Part shown: positions 52,601-58,818 of the stretch, in pieces | Position numbering within the stretch: the first letter of the stretch is position 1 | Layout of the letters: each line of letters opens with the position of its first letter | From: a virus | IMG/VR virus record: IMGVR_UViG_3300028197_001237 | Coordinates: 1 to 64,000 of that record | Direction: 5' to 3' (one strand) | DNA length: 64,000 bases | Notes under the pieces: generated by a model | Told to the model about the DNA's origin: nothing | The model's input: the letters and a program-made list of their open reading frames with translations, nothing else | The model's database searches: none | Program-made: the position numbers and the translations under genes

Positions 52601-52697
52601 GGAGTTTAATTCTTATAATAATAATGGTTATGTTGGTATTTCGTCAGCTGGTCTTGTTCAAAGAACGAATCCATTGAAGTTTGTTAATTACATCTAA
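40674..52697 (+). CDS. Giant baseplate/virion protein with YHYH domain, 4007 aa
   Basis: N-terminus 'FIRDDFPLLSEFLEQYYVSQ' is typical of the cyanophage giant virion proteins downstream of gp6; position suggests a gp7-like wedge role, but T4 gp7 is only about 1030 aa. 'LIKIDDEIIAYNS' with 'FEGCQRGFSGTTSH' (about 98-130) recurs in altered form near 3100. A YHYH domain lies at about 1220-1320 ('GWAYDGTPIYGPYGY' and 'NGRFCVTPDYPAGVYAYF'). At least eight short beta repeats with G-S-G-Y cores are scattered from about 725 to 3780. One uninterrupted frame of 12 kb. Probably a long periplasm- or capsule-contacting baseplate component; enzyme activity not evident. Confidence 0.8.
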   Translation: MSVDRVKFQDIVASQLPSFIRDDFPLLSEFLEQYYVSQETQGATLDLLQNIDKYVNIDQLTGLKSSTVLQVDISSVDDTIVTGVDGNFTEGFVDNNGLIKIDDEIIAYNSKTNLNFEGCQRGFSGTTSHTSANIPDRLSFSSQTTPTNHKKGAIIQNLNVLFLQEFFRKLKAQVSPGFGDRTLKTNPKNFIINSNSFYKSKGTDLSYKILFKSLFGETVDIIRPSRFLLKPSSSNYNVTEDIVVKSYIGDPLQLKNLTLFQNSTQARGTVNNVCKIQYNDGDYYQLSIDSGYDRDVNVTGTTYGKFKPNPKTKLLNTVAVGATIMDVDSTVSFPESGKLEIPDSDGNIVSIVYTGKTVTQFLNVSGVNAILSEKTDVDLDDYSYSYVGLGTDDEVRVRITSTLKDLKIQDSGFYNKRDTINIKSFGIEDESIRGSDWLVNNKSRYDVSSIIITDISELKYDVITFDDHTLKIGYKIILSDNTGGTLDASIIDIGSKKSFTIKANSSIDLNKVYSFENQLLKVFSPKYSFLGKYTANVQNTYSNFNTDLLIATNSLPSYGDLGLDPYNKTLNFSGFATDNIINFGLPHGFYTGDAVYYQPGVITNTTINADGIPITTTTESKFEGTESGVFYIKKINNTSVKLSRSRSDLFRNVFANLGGSVNNNVFTYFSFYNKTIAPQGIYRKIIEPVRESGQFKTLPGYNGIFLNGVELLNYKSEDTIFYGPIKNLIVTAGGSGYDVANPPRLTIRDNIGIGATGVVAVEGSLERIDIVDQGFDFLGTPTISITGGNPIRPAKAETSLVDILYSVNINTEFNGNVNIGNNTIGFSSFHKFSQNEKIVYDSKEMRSIGGLSTNTTYFANVIDNFRISLHTNEKDSQLGINTITFNNTFGQGTQSLHSAETKKIVSNIVVTDSGEGYKNKKRLIVGVVTATDSFKIGNHGFETGEIIQYTSGSTAVQGILENTNYFVIKIDSDNFRLSDSKSEFNNGVYVDIKGVGDGTFNYEPITVNISGITRITERNGQDFQCKIQPAFRGSIDSIDITNRGSQYGSSEIINLNREPEILFEGGQQAQIKPVINNGRFVDIIIDNSGREYISPPDLIIIGNGKYAKLTPIIENGKLVDVNIINPGIGYVDGQTSITIANPGKGCDVESKINEWSINLFERNNEFVNNDDGFVDENLTGDKTEYCHLYTPRELRESSYVLKNNGDSFYGIADLEKSNGIEISNSHHSPIIGWAYDGTPIYGPYGYSTPEGGVIKQMRSGYELNVNLTNRPSPSIYPQGFFIEDFQFTGVGDLDVHNGRFCVTPDYPAGVYAYFTTLEPNVEAQGPFRNYKKPQFPYIIGDTFHSKRIEFNYSVESNQTDYDIQKNEWFRNTRSYNTNNLYSGYDYIFNSNKIKRQTIEVTGINPGFISGVGIFTGGRNYQVGERVIFDNKQSEGKGAQARVSYVNGKEINTVSIATTLTPNVEFIKYFGLQQFIGFSSQPHNYQDQELVNVSGLSNYYKGFDGPYNVGVRSETFVTILGIGTASATGIATYLYVGGALEFPFIRPNDILGIGTEKVKVLNIEEESQRIRVLREQESTVGLAYSTGQILIGDPRKFTINVGTLTTDKSFRVNEELYFDPPEAVGIGTTTGNGVGTPVTFRNPGIGATTLFIEPQSIYYKNHGLKLNDKVVYSLNGGTSIGVYNGISDANLTDYSELYVAPLTNNFIGISSHKVGMTTTGTYVGIGTTTGLLFFRDTGTGDHHSFKTVRSDILRTQVSRNIVTVSTATTHGLRPNNNVRVNIKPTDIQTVDVRFNKFNRRIVFNPIGFTSENVDTTLNTLYISNHEFSLGDKVVHQSSSPAGGLVNEKMYYVIPYSRDEIRLVEDKYQINEEEPIFVGITSTGLGGTISKINPLTKTRKNNNLKFDLSDPSLSFLSNGVKYPAFKMFVYLDQEFNKEFVTTGTKTDNKFEVSRSGSVGITSDANLTIEITDDVPSRLYYKFDAINIDIISIDQRGLILDTEVSPYNQINIEKSGYDGIQRLIGASGTSFTYELDSVPESLLYNSKNSIPTYDTDSKSVFGSISNIEMISNGSGYTKLPYVKGVNSGIGTNAILDAQTKDIGKILNHRFDSDNIGFDYPTDETLRPVANLPEILEMESLTSFESIGITSFGRNYLHPAKLVVIDGYTNKVIPEVDLRYQIGDTTVKILNNTTGMYDVMPRIIPTLNTNGVGISSIIFDSTTKIVRLLLNQSFQDERDFPFDVGSNILIENISVGLNTASKGYNSSVYEYDLFPVTTIFPQYGGTGAYIEYSLKDHLKDGEFPGKVEPLTTLGQVVAENDFPTFTAKLTTNDYFDGERVVNGENTGIVESWTSSLDQLKVDTPKDFKVGTVVRGESSNTQAVVMKKYEFNAEITTGVGATIIHGWQDNIGFLNDNLQVIPNNEYYQNFSYSLSSKVPYDQWNDPVSNLGHTAGFAKFADYQLVSKETNPGKGIIQSEDANVEVVIDIIGEGDLNCYYNFDFVSEGTQYINGVLASNEIFFENRLLTDYFQSVGNRVLSIDDVSDQFNSNERAEKFSKVDDFESNYILNKIFTFVKDDVFTNERQFSVVNMLHNGIIGYSNEYGTVSTYPPLGFYGYIQSGTGWSLTFNPIKFQYNAYQTATVAISLLDGVAGVGSTSLGDVLSIESDQVNINFGSTTTIASFPTSNKAAKLCVLAKGTSGIHSGQYDASDINIVHDGTTVSMVQYGDIQTSFNNLNSGFGTYSSYIDGGLVKIDYHPSSSGSIEHQSQMTVFSGVGTSTGDHTLRTGRIKSSYTSIASSGSPLPVAISSYNDPYSANYSIVVVEDTTNNDFEMFELGMCNSTWNEVLTDWAYTRTSGTLGQIGVTSTTTKNITFTPNPGIDVKVRTFGIDLMLYPGVINDTELKMNNLEITTGDGSYRGTKLDLKSQFGLNHKGLEIFRRVIDGSDTSTVSTTADTVTIPNHFFVTGEKLQYSHVGSGTSQAISIAPTSISGVTTDKLPETLYVIKVDEGRVRFADTAENALSLTPISLDITGVGIGESHVFTSTNQNAKALIAVDNMIQSPITETSITTNLNQDIIFDTVFDVTGITSFASGDIVRIDDEYMIADAVGIAGSTRLGVRRAQLGTGIGLHTTGTTITKITGSYNITDSTVNFSSSPYGKTPLSTTATADPDSRDWTGITTSSSFQGRTFMRRSGAGRTEDTYSNNYVFDDISNKFNGIGTVFTLQNNGNNTTGYSTDNGIILLNNIFQVPKGAQVGDGTYHMEESVGVTSISFTGVGIAATNGYDPNSGDVPIGGLIISVGSESGFGYQPLVSAGGTVTVSATGSITNVSIANSGSGYRAGIQTVVNVGVQTDGEPNLQFIGTASISGGNIVSVNITNPGSGYTSTNPPSVVFDEPLSYSNIPVEYSGNVGAGKSATVNIVVGQGSSVIDFEFRYGGYGYGEGEVLTVPVGGPTGIPTDPSLAFEEFQINIDEIFTDKFNGISIGQLQVLDKFDNLFNGSDKDFRLLIDGEPVSIQSAKGSNIEVDQTLLIFLNDVLQEPGKSYIFNGGSTIKFAESPKFGDTSKVLFYKGSGDIDVIFTNVLETVKVGDTLDINNFPPDQTIIFDQEPRTVTGINTLDSVQTVTYLNPGITSDRSVLRPVTWCKQTSDKIINGKPIGKSRVKYEPFVQPTSYLIQSVGLGSTEAYVDNVRPLFDSNNESQIRSFQREITLTSQDNIVGASGTAIVSTSGIITSISITNSGVGYTVAPSVTIGSYSGVSESTATAAISGGQVTSVTITDGGSGYSDVPVVLFEQPKLIQEKINVSSYEGDYGTLVGFGTTTVGNDTRVIFDFFIDSQSFLRDTKYVGTAITVSGISTGDFFTIYNSNIGDDTFVSMSNDNTTIVGITTINIDGIWCVKDAQTLTTNVIGIGNTVVRRVFCNISGLSTASFSSTFLTFDSTLFTYDTQEVEVFTGGISSSFSFGKFSWGKINFEPRISSREFNSYNNNGYVGISSAGLVQRTNPLKFVNYI

Positions 52698-52700
52698 ATA
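52693..52700 (+). promoter_or_regulatory. Late promoter TCTAAATA
   Basis: Late motif overlapping the TAA stop of the giant gene, 22 bp before the ATG at 52722. Confidence 0.65.
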
Positions 52701-52721
52701 TAAAAAGGTAATCAAAGAAAA

Positions 52722-55685
52722 ATGTCTAGACTAGGAATATCTACAGGAACAACTCCTAATGATGGTACTGGCGATAGTTTGCTCCTAGGAGCATCTAAAA
52801 TCAATAAAAACTTTGATGAGTTATATAATCTTCTCGGAGATGGAACAACTCTTTCTGGTATTGTTACTTCCTTAACTGCTGGTGACAATATATCATTGAG
52901 TGGTTCAACTGGTAATGTAACCATTACTGGTCAATCATCTGGTGCTAATGTAACCATTTCTGACAATCCACCATCAAGTCCCAACTCGGGTGATCTATGG
53001 TGGGAGAGTGATGCTGGTAGATTAAAAGTTTATTACTCCAATGTCTGGGTAGATTCTAACCCTGCTGGTGGAAACTCAGGTGGTGGTGGAGGAGGTATTT
53101 CTGGAATCAATATTCAGGATGAAGGTTCTACATTATCTACAACTGCAACTGCACTAAATTTTGTTGGTAGTGGTGTAGTTGCATCAGGAACTGGATCAAC
53201 TAAAACAATTACCATCTCCGGTGGTTCTGGTGTAGGTAATACTAATAATATAAGAACTAATTTCTTAGAAGTTAGTGGTATCTCCACTTTTAATGGTGGG
53301 GTTGATATTACTGGGAATATAGATAGCACTAATCTTGAAACTGGCACTGGTTCCCTCACACTAGGAAATTCATCATCACAATTTGATATTAGATTTTCTC
53401 CATCGGCCGGAAGCAGTCCTGCGATTAGATATAATATCAGTGAAGGTATATCAATATACAATAGGTATAATGGTGGTGCAGATCTTCTCGCAGATGTTAC
53501 ATTTGGAGCTAGCCAGACATTCGTAAAACACATAACACCATTTAGTGATTCAACATATAACTTAGGTACAAACGGCGTTAGATGGGCAACAATTCATTCT
53601 GACAATATTGTAACTGGTAACGTTAGCGCTACTCAATTTGTTGGAGCTGGAGCTACTATTAATTCTACTGGTATGACTGTTACTGGTATTTCTACTTTCA
53701 ATGGTGCTGTTGATGTAAATGCAAACGTTGAATTCAATGGTGATGTTGATGTAAATGCAAACGTTGAATTCAAAGCAAGTAGTGGAAATAGTTCACTGTA
53801 CATGTATGATGAGAATGCAATTAATCTTGGCAGTAATAATGATGCAAGAATAGTTTATAATAACACTGGAAATATTGTTAAATTTGAAAGAGTTGGAAGT
53901 GCTGGTGAGATAGAAATTGATGCTGCACCAGTTACACTTAAACATTCTGATAGTGTAAGGTTACAAACGACTAATTATGGTATAAGTGTCGATCAATCAA
54001 TTGCAGGATATGCTTACCTACAAGCACCATTCTGGAAACAACCAAATGGATCAACAGTCACAATTAATGTGACTGTTGCTACTAAGACCCAAGAACATAG
54101 ATATAATGGAACAGGTAGTGGTAGTGGATATCTACTTAATGGAGTTCAAGCTCCATTCCTTACACTCACACCAGGTAGAAGTTATAGATTCTTCAATACT
54201 AACACGGGATCTCATCCACTCAAGTTTTATCTTGAAGCAGACAGGACAACATTATATTCTACAGGGGTAACCTTTAATAATGCTTACACTGAAATTGCAA
54301 TAAGTGATACTACTCCGCAAGTTCTTCATTATCAATGTACTAATCATGCATATATGGGTAATGCGGTATATACGAACTCTAATAAATTACAAACTCCATA
54401 TACTGTATCCGTTGGATCAGGTTCATCTACTAATGGAATTGATTCACCTGCACTAACACTATCACACAATAATTCAACAGTTGTTGGTACAGCAGGAACC
54501 ACTGGTCAAGTCAAACAAATTGGTGGTCAACCATATTACTATGATGGAACTACTTGGAGAGCACTATTCTTATCAGAGGCTCCATTAACTGTTAATCAAG
54601 CAGATAGTGATTGGGATAATACGATGATTCGTATGAATTTCGATCAGGCAAACATTGGTGCTGTTACCAACTTAAAGGATGGACGAACCCCGGCCGCTAC
54701 TAATGTTGATCTAGTCGCATCACCCCTAAAATATGGAACAAAATCTGCAAGATTTCAATCTGGCAATACTGGTTTAAGTTTCACACAGAATAATTCAGGA
54801 TCTGTATATTATCCTTTTGAAGGTGCTTGGACACTTGAAGGATGGTTCTACTTTGATTCTTCTGCGCTTCCAAACGAAACTGTCATAACCAATTCTCATG
54901 CATTATTTTCAAATCTTCATACAACTACTGGAGTCCAGTACAACTGGAGGATTGGATTTTATCATGGTGGTTCTACTCTTTACAACTTCTATTGGAGTAA
55001 TAAAAATAGTTCCGCTACTGGAAATAATGGGGCTGGAAATAGTAATACTGGATTTTTATTAGATCAACGGGGTTCAAACACTTTTGCCAACAACGCATGG
55101 CACCATATCGCTATTGTAAGAGAACCTGGCAATGGTTCGATTCACTACTATTTTGATGGTACTGAATCTACTAGAACTAGTAGTGATCAATTAATTGATA
55201 ATCAGATTAGTGATCAAACAAGTCATTCTTTTAATGTTGGTTACTATGGTTTGGCTGGCGATAGTGGTGAATTTCAAGGTAATGTTGATGATATTAGAGT
55301 TTCTAAATCAGCAAGATATACAACTAATTTCATTCCACCGGCTTCAGCTCTTCCAATTACTGGTTCTACAACAACAGTTTATGAACCAGCTGATAGTAAG
55401 GTAGGTGAGATTTCTCTTGGTGGTTCACCAGCATGGACTGGAACTCCTGGAATTACTGCTTCACAAATAGCTGCTGGTCAATACAGGGCGACATTTGCTA
55501 CAGCGTATTCCAACGCTACAGATTATGTTATACAAACCAGTATGAATGATTACACACCTGCAACAACTCCTGTTGGTATAGGTGTTAGTAGATTTACTAC
55601 ACACGCTGATTTCTTTGTAAGAAGAGTAAGTGATGGTGCCAATATCGATACAGGTAGTTTGGCAATTGATCTCTTCAAAAAGTAA
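52722..55685 (+). CDS. Multidomain virion fibre with cupredoxin-like and LamG-like domains, 987 aa
   Basis: Residues 1-45 ('TTPNDGTGDSLLLGASKINK') are a baseplate/fibre N-terminus common in cyanophages. A fibre shaft follows, with a 36-bp in-frame duplication near 330-350. Residues of about 428-560 are cupredoxin-like: 'FLTLTPGRSYRF', His498 in 'GSHPLKFY', Cys539 and His542 in 'YQCTNHAYMG'. Residues of about 626-876 form a LamG/concanavalin-A-like sandwich ('GAWTLEGWFYFDSS', 'WHHIAIVREPGNGS', 'FQGNVDDIRVSKSARY'). These suggest glycan binding at the host surface. A C-terminal domain of about 90 residues closes the protein. Flanked by late promoters. Confidence 0.75.
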   Translation: MSRLGISTGTTPNDGTGDSLLLGASKINKNFDELYNLLGDGTTLSGIVTSLTAGDNISLSGSTGNVTITGQSSGANVTISDNPPSSPNSGDLWWESDAGRLKVYYSNVWVDSNPAGGNSGGGGGGISGINIQDEGSTLSTTATALNFVGSGVVASGTGSTKTITISGGSGVGNTNNIRTNFLEVSGISTFNGGVDITGNIDSTNLETGTGSLTLGNSSSQFDIRFSPSAGSSPAIRYNISEGISIYNRYNGGADLLADVTFGASQTFVKHITPFSDSTYNLGTNGVRWATIHSDNIVTGNVSATQFVGAGATINSTGMTVTGISTFNGAVDVNANVEFNGDVDVNANVEFKASSGNSSLYMYDENAINLGSNNDARIVYNNTGNIVKFERVGSAGEIEIDAAPVTLKHSDSVRLQTTNYGISVDQSIAGYAYLQAPFWKQPNGSTVTINVTVATKTQEHRYNGTGSGSGYLLNGVQAPFLTLTPGRSYRFFNTNTGSHPLKFYLEADRTTLYSTGVTFNNAYTEIAISDTTPQVLHYQCTNHAYMGNAVYTNSNKLQTPYTVSVGSGSSTNGIDSPALTLSHNNSTVVGTAGTTGQVKQIGGQPYYYDGTTWRALFLSEAPLTVNQADSDWDNTMIRMNFDQANIGAVTNLKDGRTPAATNVDLVASPLKYGTKSARFQSGNTGLSFTQNNSGSVYYPFEGAWTLEGWFYFDSSALPNETVITNSHALFSNLHTTTGVQYNWRIGFYHGGSTLYNFYWSNKNSSATGNNGAGNSNTGFLLDQRGSNTFANNAWHHIAIVREPGNGSIHYYFDGTESTRTSSDQLIDNQISDQTSHSFNVGYYGLAGDSGEFQGNVDDIRVSKSARYTTNFIPPASALPITGSTTTVYEPADSKVGEISLGGSPAWTGTPGITASQIAAGQYRATFATAYSNATDYVIQTSMNDYTPATTPVGIGVSRFTTHADFFVRRVSDGANIDTGSLAIDLFKK
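53709..53772 (+). repeat. 36-bp tandem repeat in fibre gene
   Basis: A unit starting GTTGATGTAAATGCAAACG is repeated directly (second copy identical for 28 bp), adding 12 in-frame residues to the shaft. Confidence 0.8.
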
Positions 55686-55691
55686 TAAATA
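55684..55691 (+). promoter_or_regulatory. Late promoter AATAAATA
   Basis: Late motif overlapping the TAA stop at 55683-55685, 23 bp before the ATG at 55715. Confidence 0.6.
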
Positions 55692-55714
55692 CCTTTAGGG
55701 GTTAGACTATTCAT

Positions 55715-57118
55715 ATGGCTATTTCATTTCCATCCAATCCTACAGTTGGAGAACAATACACTGCAGCAAGTATTACTTGGGAGTGGAATGGATCTTCATG
55801 GGAATCTCTTCCTCCCAGTCCTGGTATCGGACTTACAAATCTATCTGTAACACAAAGTGCTGTAGGGACTGCAGCACTTTCTTATAATAATTCAAGCGGT
55901 GCCTTCTCTTATACACCACCAGATCTTTCTAGTTATCTAACATCATATACAGAAACAGACACTCTCTCATCTGTAACTGGTAGAGGTGCTATCACTAATA
56001 CTAATCTTACTTTTGGTGGTGGACTGAATGTGTCTGGTATTTCTACATTCTCTGGTAACGTTAATTTAAGTCAGGCAAATGTTGTACTTGGGGTGAGTAC
56101 TGGATCTAGTGATGATAGATTAAAGTTTCATACTTCTGAAATTTATCAAGATACTCTTGCTTTCAGAATTATTAGTAATACTGGTGGAATTAATTTAAGA
56201 GGTGGATCTACAAACTCTTGGACAAATGCATCAGGAGCTGAAGAATATATCACCGCTACTGAAAATGGTTCTGTAGATCTTTATTATGACAACTCCAAGA
56301 AACTTGAAACCACTACTAGTGGTGTAAAAATCACAGGAGAGTCGAAAAGCGATTCAATAACACTCGAAGGTAGATCCTTTAGTATTTTGCCTAGTGGATC
56401 ACAAGATGTAACATTCCAGAATACATTTACTGGTGGTAAAATTGTTCAGCGCGCTGCTGGTGATGTAGAGATACAGGGTTATCAAGGATCTACTTTGTTG
56501 AAAACAAACACTGGTGCTGCACTCACAGGTGGAATTAAATTATATTATGCTAATGGTCTTACCACAGAAGTTGAAAGACTTACAACTACTTCAAATGGTG
56601 TAGACATTAATGGTAATTTAAATGTAAGTAGTAATATTACAGTTGGTTCTGGTCAATCATTTGGTTCAAGCACTGGATCTGCTGCGGTCTATTATGGTGA
56701 TGGATCTAATCTTACTGGTGTTGGTGGTGGACTTAGTTCAAGATCTGTAGTATCAGCAACTACAGGATCTGTATCAGTTGGAGCAACAACTAATTTAGAT
56801 ATAACTGGATTTAAATCCTATGGACTTTTAAAAGTTGGAATTAGTAGTGCTGCTTGGGTAAGATTATATGTTGATGCATCATCTAGAACTTCAGATTCTT
56901 CAAGATCCTACTTAACAGATCCAACTCCAGGGTCTGGATTGATAGCAGAAGTTCGTACAGTAACTGCTGGTATATCAACTTTCTTAATGACACCTGGTGT
57001 TATTGGTTATAATAATGATGCTTCTGTTGGATCTACAATATATACAGCAGTAACAAATAATGAATCCTCATCATCAACAATTACTGTTGATTTAACTGTA
57101 CTTAAGATGGAGAACTAA
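55715..57118 (+). CDS. Virion fibre-like protein, 467 aa
   Basis: N-terminus 'FPSNPTVGEQYTAASITWEW' with 'NGSSWESLPP' is a tail-fibre attachment domain frequent in cyanophages. Then a shaft with 'GLNVSGISTFSGNVNLSQ', 'SVDLYYDNSKKLETTTSG' (typical fibre/endosialidase-like text) and 'YYGDGSNLTGVGGG' near 330. The last 130 residues ('SRSVVSATTGSVSVGATTNL') form a terminal beta-domain. The stop codon's A begins the ATG of the protease gene, suggesting that the two products act together. Confidence 0.7.
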   Translation: MAISFPSNPTVGEQYTAASITWEWNGSSWESLPPSPGIGLTNLSVTQSAVGTAALSYNNSSGAFSYTPPDLSSYLTSYTETDTLSSVTGRGAITNTNLTFGGGLNVSGISTFSGNVNLSQANVVLGVSTGSSDDRLKFHTSEIYQDTLAFRIISNTGGINLRGGSTNSWTNASGAEEYITATENGSVDLYYDNSKKLETTTSGVKITGESKSDSITLEGRSFSILPSGSQDVTFQNTFTGGKIVQRAAGDVEIQGYQGSTLLKTNTGAALTGGIKLYYANGLTTEVERLTTTSNGVDINGNLNVSSNITVGSGQSFGSSTGSAAVYYGDGSNLTGVGGGLSSRSVVSATTGSVSVGATTNLDITGFKSYGLLKVGISSAAWVRLYVDASSRTSDSSRSYLTDPTPGSGLIAEVRTVTAGISTFLMTPGVIGYNNDASVGSTIYTAVTNNESSSSTITVDLTVLKMEN

Positions 57119-58782
57119 TGAACGAATACATAGTAACCTGTAAGAACAGAGATGACTTAGTTAGTTTATATGATGATCTAGAAACTCCTGGAGGATCCCT
57201 TTATATTCCTGACAGGGCAGTTGATCTTGTTGATAGAAGGGAGATAAGTCGTAACACCCACTACACATTGTCTGAAGAGGAAGCAGTAGAGGTTAGGAAA
57301 GACCCTAGAGTGATTGCTTGTGAGCGTCCAGCAGAGGATAGGGGTTTTGTACCTGATTATCTATGGGAACAGACTGGAGATTTTAACAAAACAACAGGAA
57401 CATTTGCTAGTGATGATAAAAATTGGGGACTTTATAGAGTAATTGAAGGTGATAGTGTTTCTAACTGGGGTAGCAATTCAACATCTGAAATAACAAATAA
57501 ATCCATAGCAACAGATGTATCAGGAAAAAATGTAGATGTTGTAATTGTTGATGGACACGTCAATCCAGATCATGTGGAATTTGCTGTTAACTCCAATGGA
57601 ACTGGTGGATCTAGAGTTGTTCAGTTCAACTGGTATCAATACAATTCAGTATTAGGATATGGATCTAACGGTACTTATTCTTACAGTTCTAGTGGATCTT
57701 CACCAAATACTAATCATGGATCTCATGTAGCAGGAACTGCTGCTGGCAATACACAAGGATGGGCAAGAGATGCTAATATTTACAATATGGCTTTCTCTTC
57801 CACGTTATCAGGAACAAGTAATTGGGCTGAAAAGTTGTGGGATTATTTGAGACATTTTCATAAAAATAAACCAATTAACCCAGAAACTGGCAGAAGAAAT
57901 CCCACAATCACTAATCATAGTTGGGGTTATAGTCGAGGAACTTATAGTGCTTACCTTTCGAATATTACATCAGTAACTTATAGGGGGACAACTACTTCTG
58001 TTAGTGGAACTACTTCTGAGAAAAAAGCAATATTAGAAAGTAATGGTATTCCTGTTCCACAAAGTAGTTTCTTGTATAGGGTTCCATTGAGAGTGACAGC
58101 AGTAGATGCTGATATTCAAGATGCTATTGATGACGGTGTAATTGTCATTTCATCTGCTGGAAATAGTTATTGGAATTGTTCTGTTTCAGGTGATGCTGAT
58201 TATAATAATACTTATGTTAACTCAGGATCTACAGTATACCATTCACAAGGTTCATCACCAGGATCTGCTGATAATGTTATCTGTGTTGGATCAATTGGTT
58301 CAAAAGTTGCTGAATATAAATCCAACTTTAGCAATTGGGGATCAAGAGTAGATATCTGGGGTCCTGGTAGTGATATCATTTCTGCTGTTTTTGATCAATC
58401 AAGTGCTACTAGTGAAGGTTATGGTCCTATAGTTGCTGACTCAAGAGATTCTTCATACTACCTTGCTTCAATTAGTGGAACCAGTATGTCAGGTCCACAA
58501 GTTTGTGGTGTCATAGCATGTATTGCTCAAAATCAACCTAATATCACTACTCCTGAAGTTCTTCAATATTTAAAAGAAAATTCATTACCTGAAGTTGGGA
58601 GTTCTAGTGGATCTGAAAATGATGATTATGAGACTTTTGGTTCAACCAGTCATAATAGATACCTTTTTATAAGAAGAAAAAGACCAGCAAGTGGTTCTCT
58701 CCAACAAACTACATTTGGTAATAGAAATCCTGATTTTTCTGGGGTAAAATACCCTAGAACAAATAGATCATATACAAAGTAA
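57118..58782 (+). CDS. Subtilisin-family (S8) serine protease, 554 aa
   Basis: The catalytic residues are complete: Asp145 in 'VVIVDGHVNPDH', His200 in 'NHGSHVAGTAAG', oxyanion Asn349 in 'VISSAGNS' and Ser456 in 'SGTSMSGPQVCG'. Residues 1-110 look like an I9-type propeptide ('YIVTCKNRDDLVSLYDDLE'); no signal peptide is seen. The C-terminal 50 residues are basic and end 'YPRTNRSYTK'. It lies inside the late baseplate operon, coupled to the fibre gene before it. It probably processes a virion protein, or is itself a virion-borne enzyme that cleaves host surface protein. Confidence 0.85.
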   Translation: MNEYIVTCKNRDDLVSLYDDLETPGGSLYIPDRAVDLVDRREISRNTHYTLSEEEAVEVRKDPRVIACERPAEDRGFVPDYLWEQTGDFNKTTGTFASDDKNWGLYRVIEGDSVSNWGSNSTSEITNKSIATDVSGKNVDVVIVDGHVNPDHVEFAVNSNGTGGSRVVQFNWYQYNSVLGYGSNGTYSYSSSGSSPNTNHGSHVAGTAAGNTQGWARDANIYNMAFSSTLSGTSNWAEKLWDYLRHFHKNKPINPETGRRNPTITNHSWGYSRGTYSAYLSNITSVTYRGTTTSVSGTTSEKKAILESNGIPVPQSSFLYRVPLRVTAVDADIQDAIDDGVIVISSAGNSYWNCSVSGDADYNNTYVNSGSTVYHSQGSSPGSADNVICVGSIGSKVAEYKSNFSNWGSRVDIWGPGSDIISAVFDQSSATSEGYGPIVADSRDSSYYLASISGTSMSGPQVCGVIACIAQNQPNITTPEVLQYLKENSLPEVGSSSGSENDDYETFGSTSHNRYLFIRRKRPASGSLQQTTFGNRNPDFSGVKYPRTNRSYTK

Positions 58783-58791
58783 ATTTTCACA

Positions 58792-58799
58792 CATAAATA
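58792..58799 (+). promoter_or_regulatory. Late promoter CATAAATA
   Basis: Late motif followed by AGAAAAAAG, 20 bp before the gp8 ATG at 58819. Confidence 0.65.
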
Positions 58800-58818
58800 A
58801 GAAAAAAGTCCTAATAAA

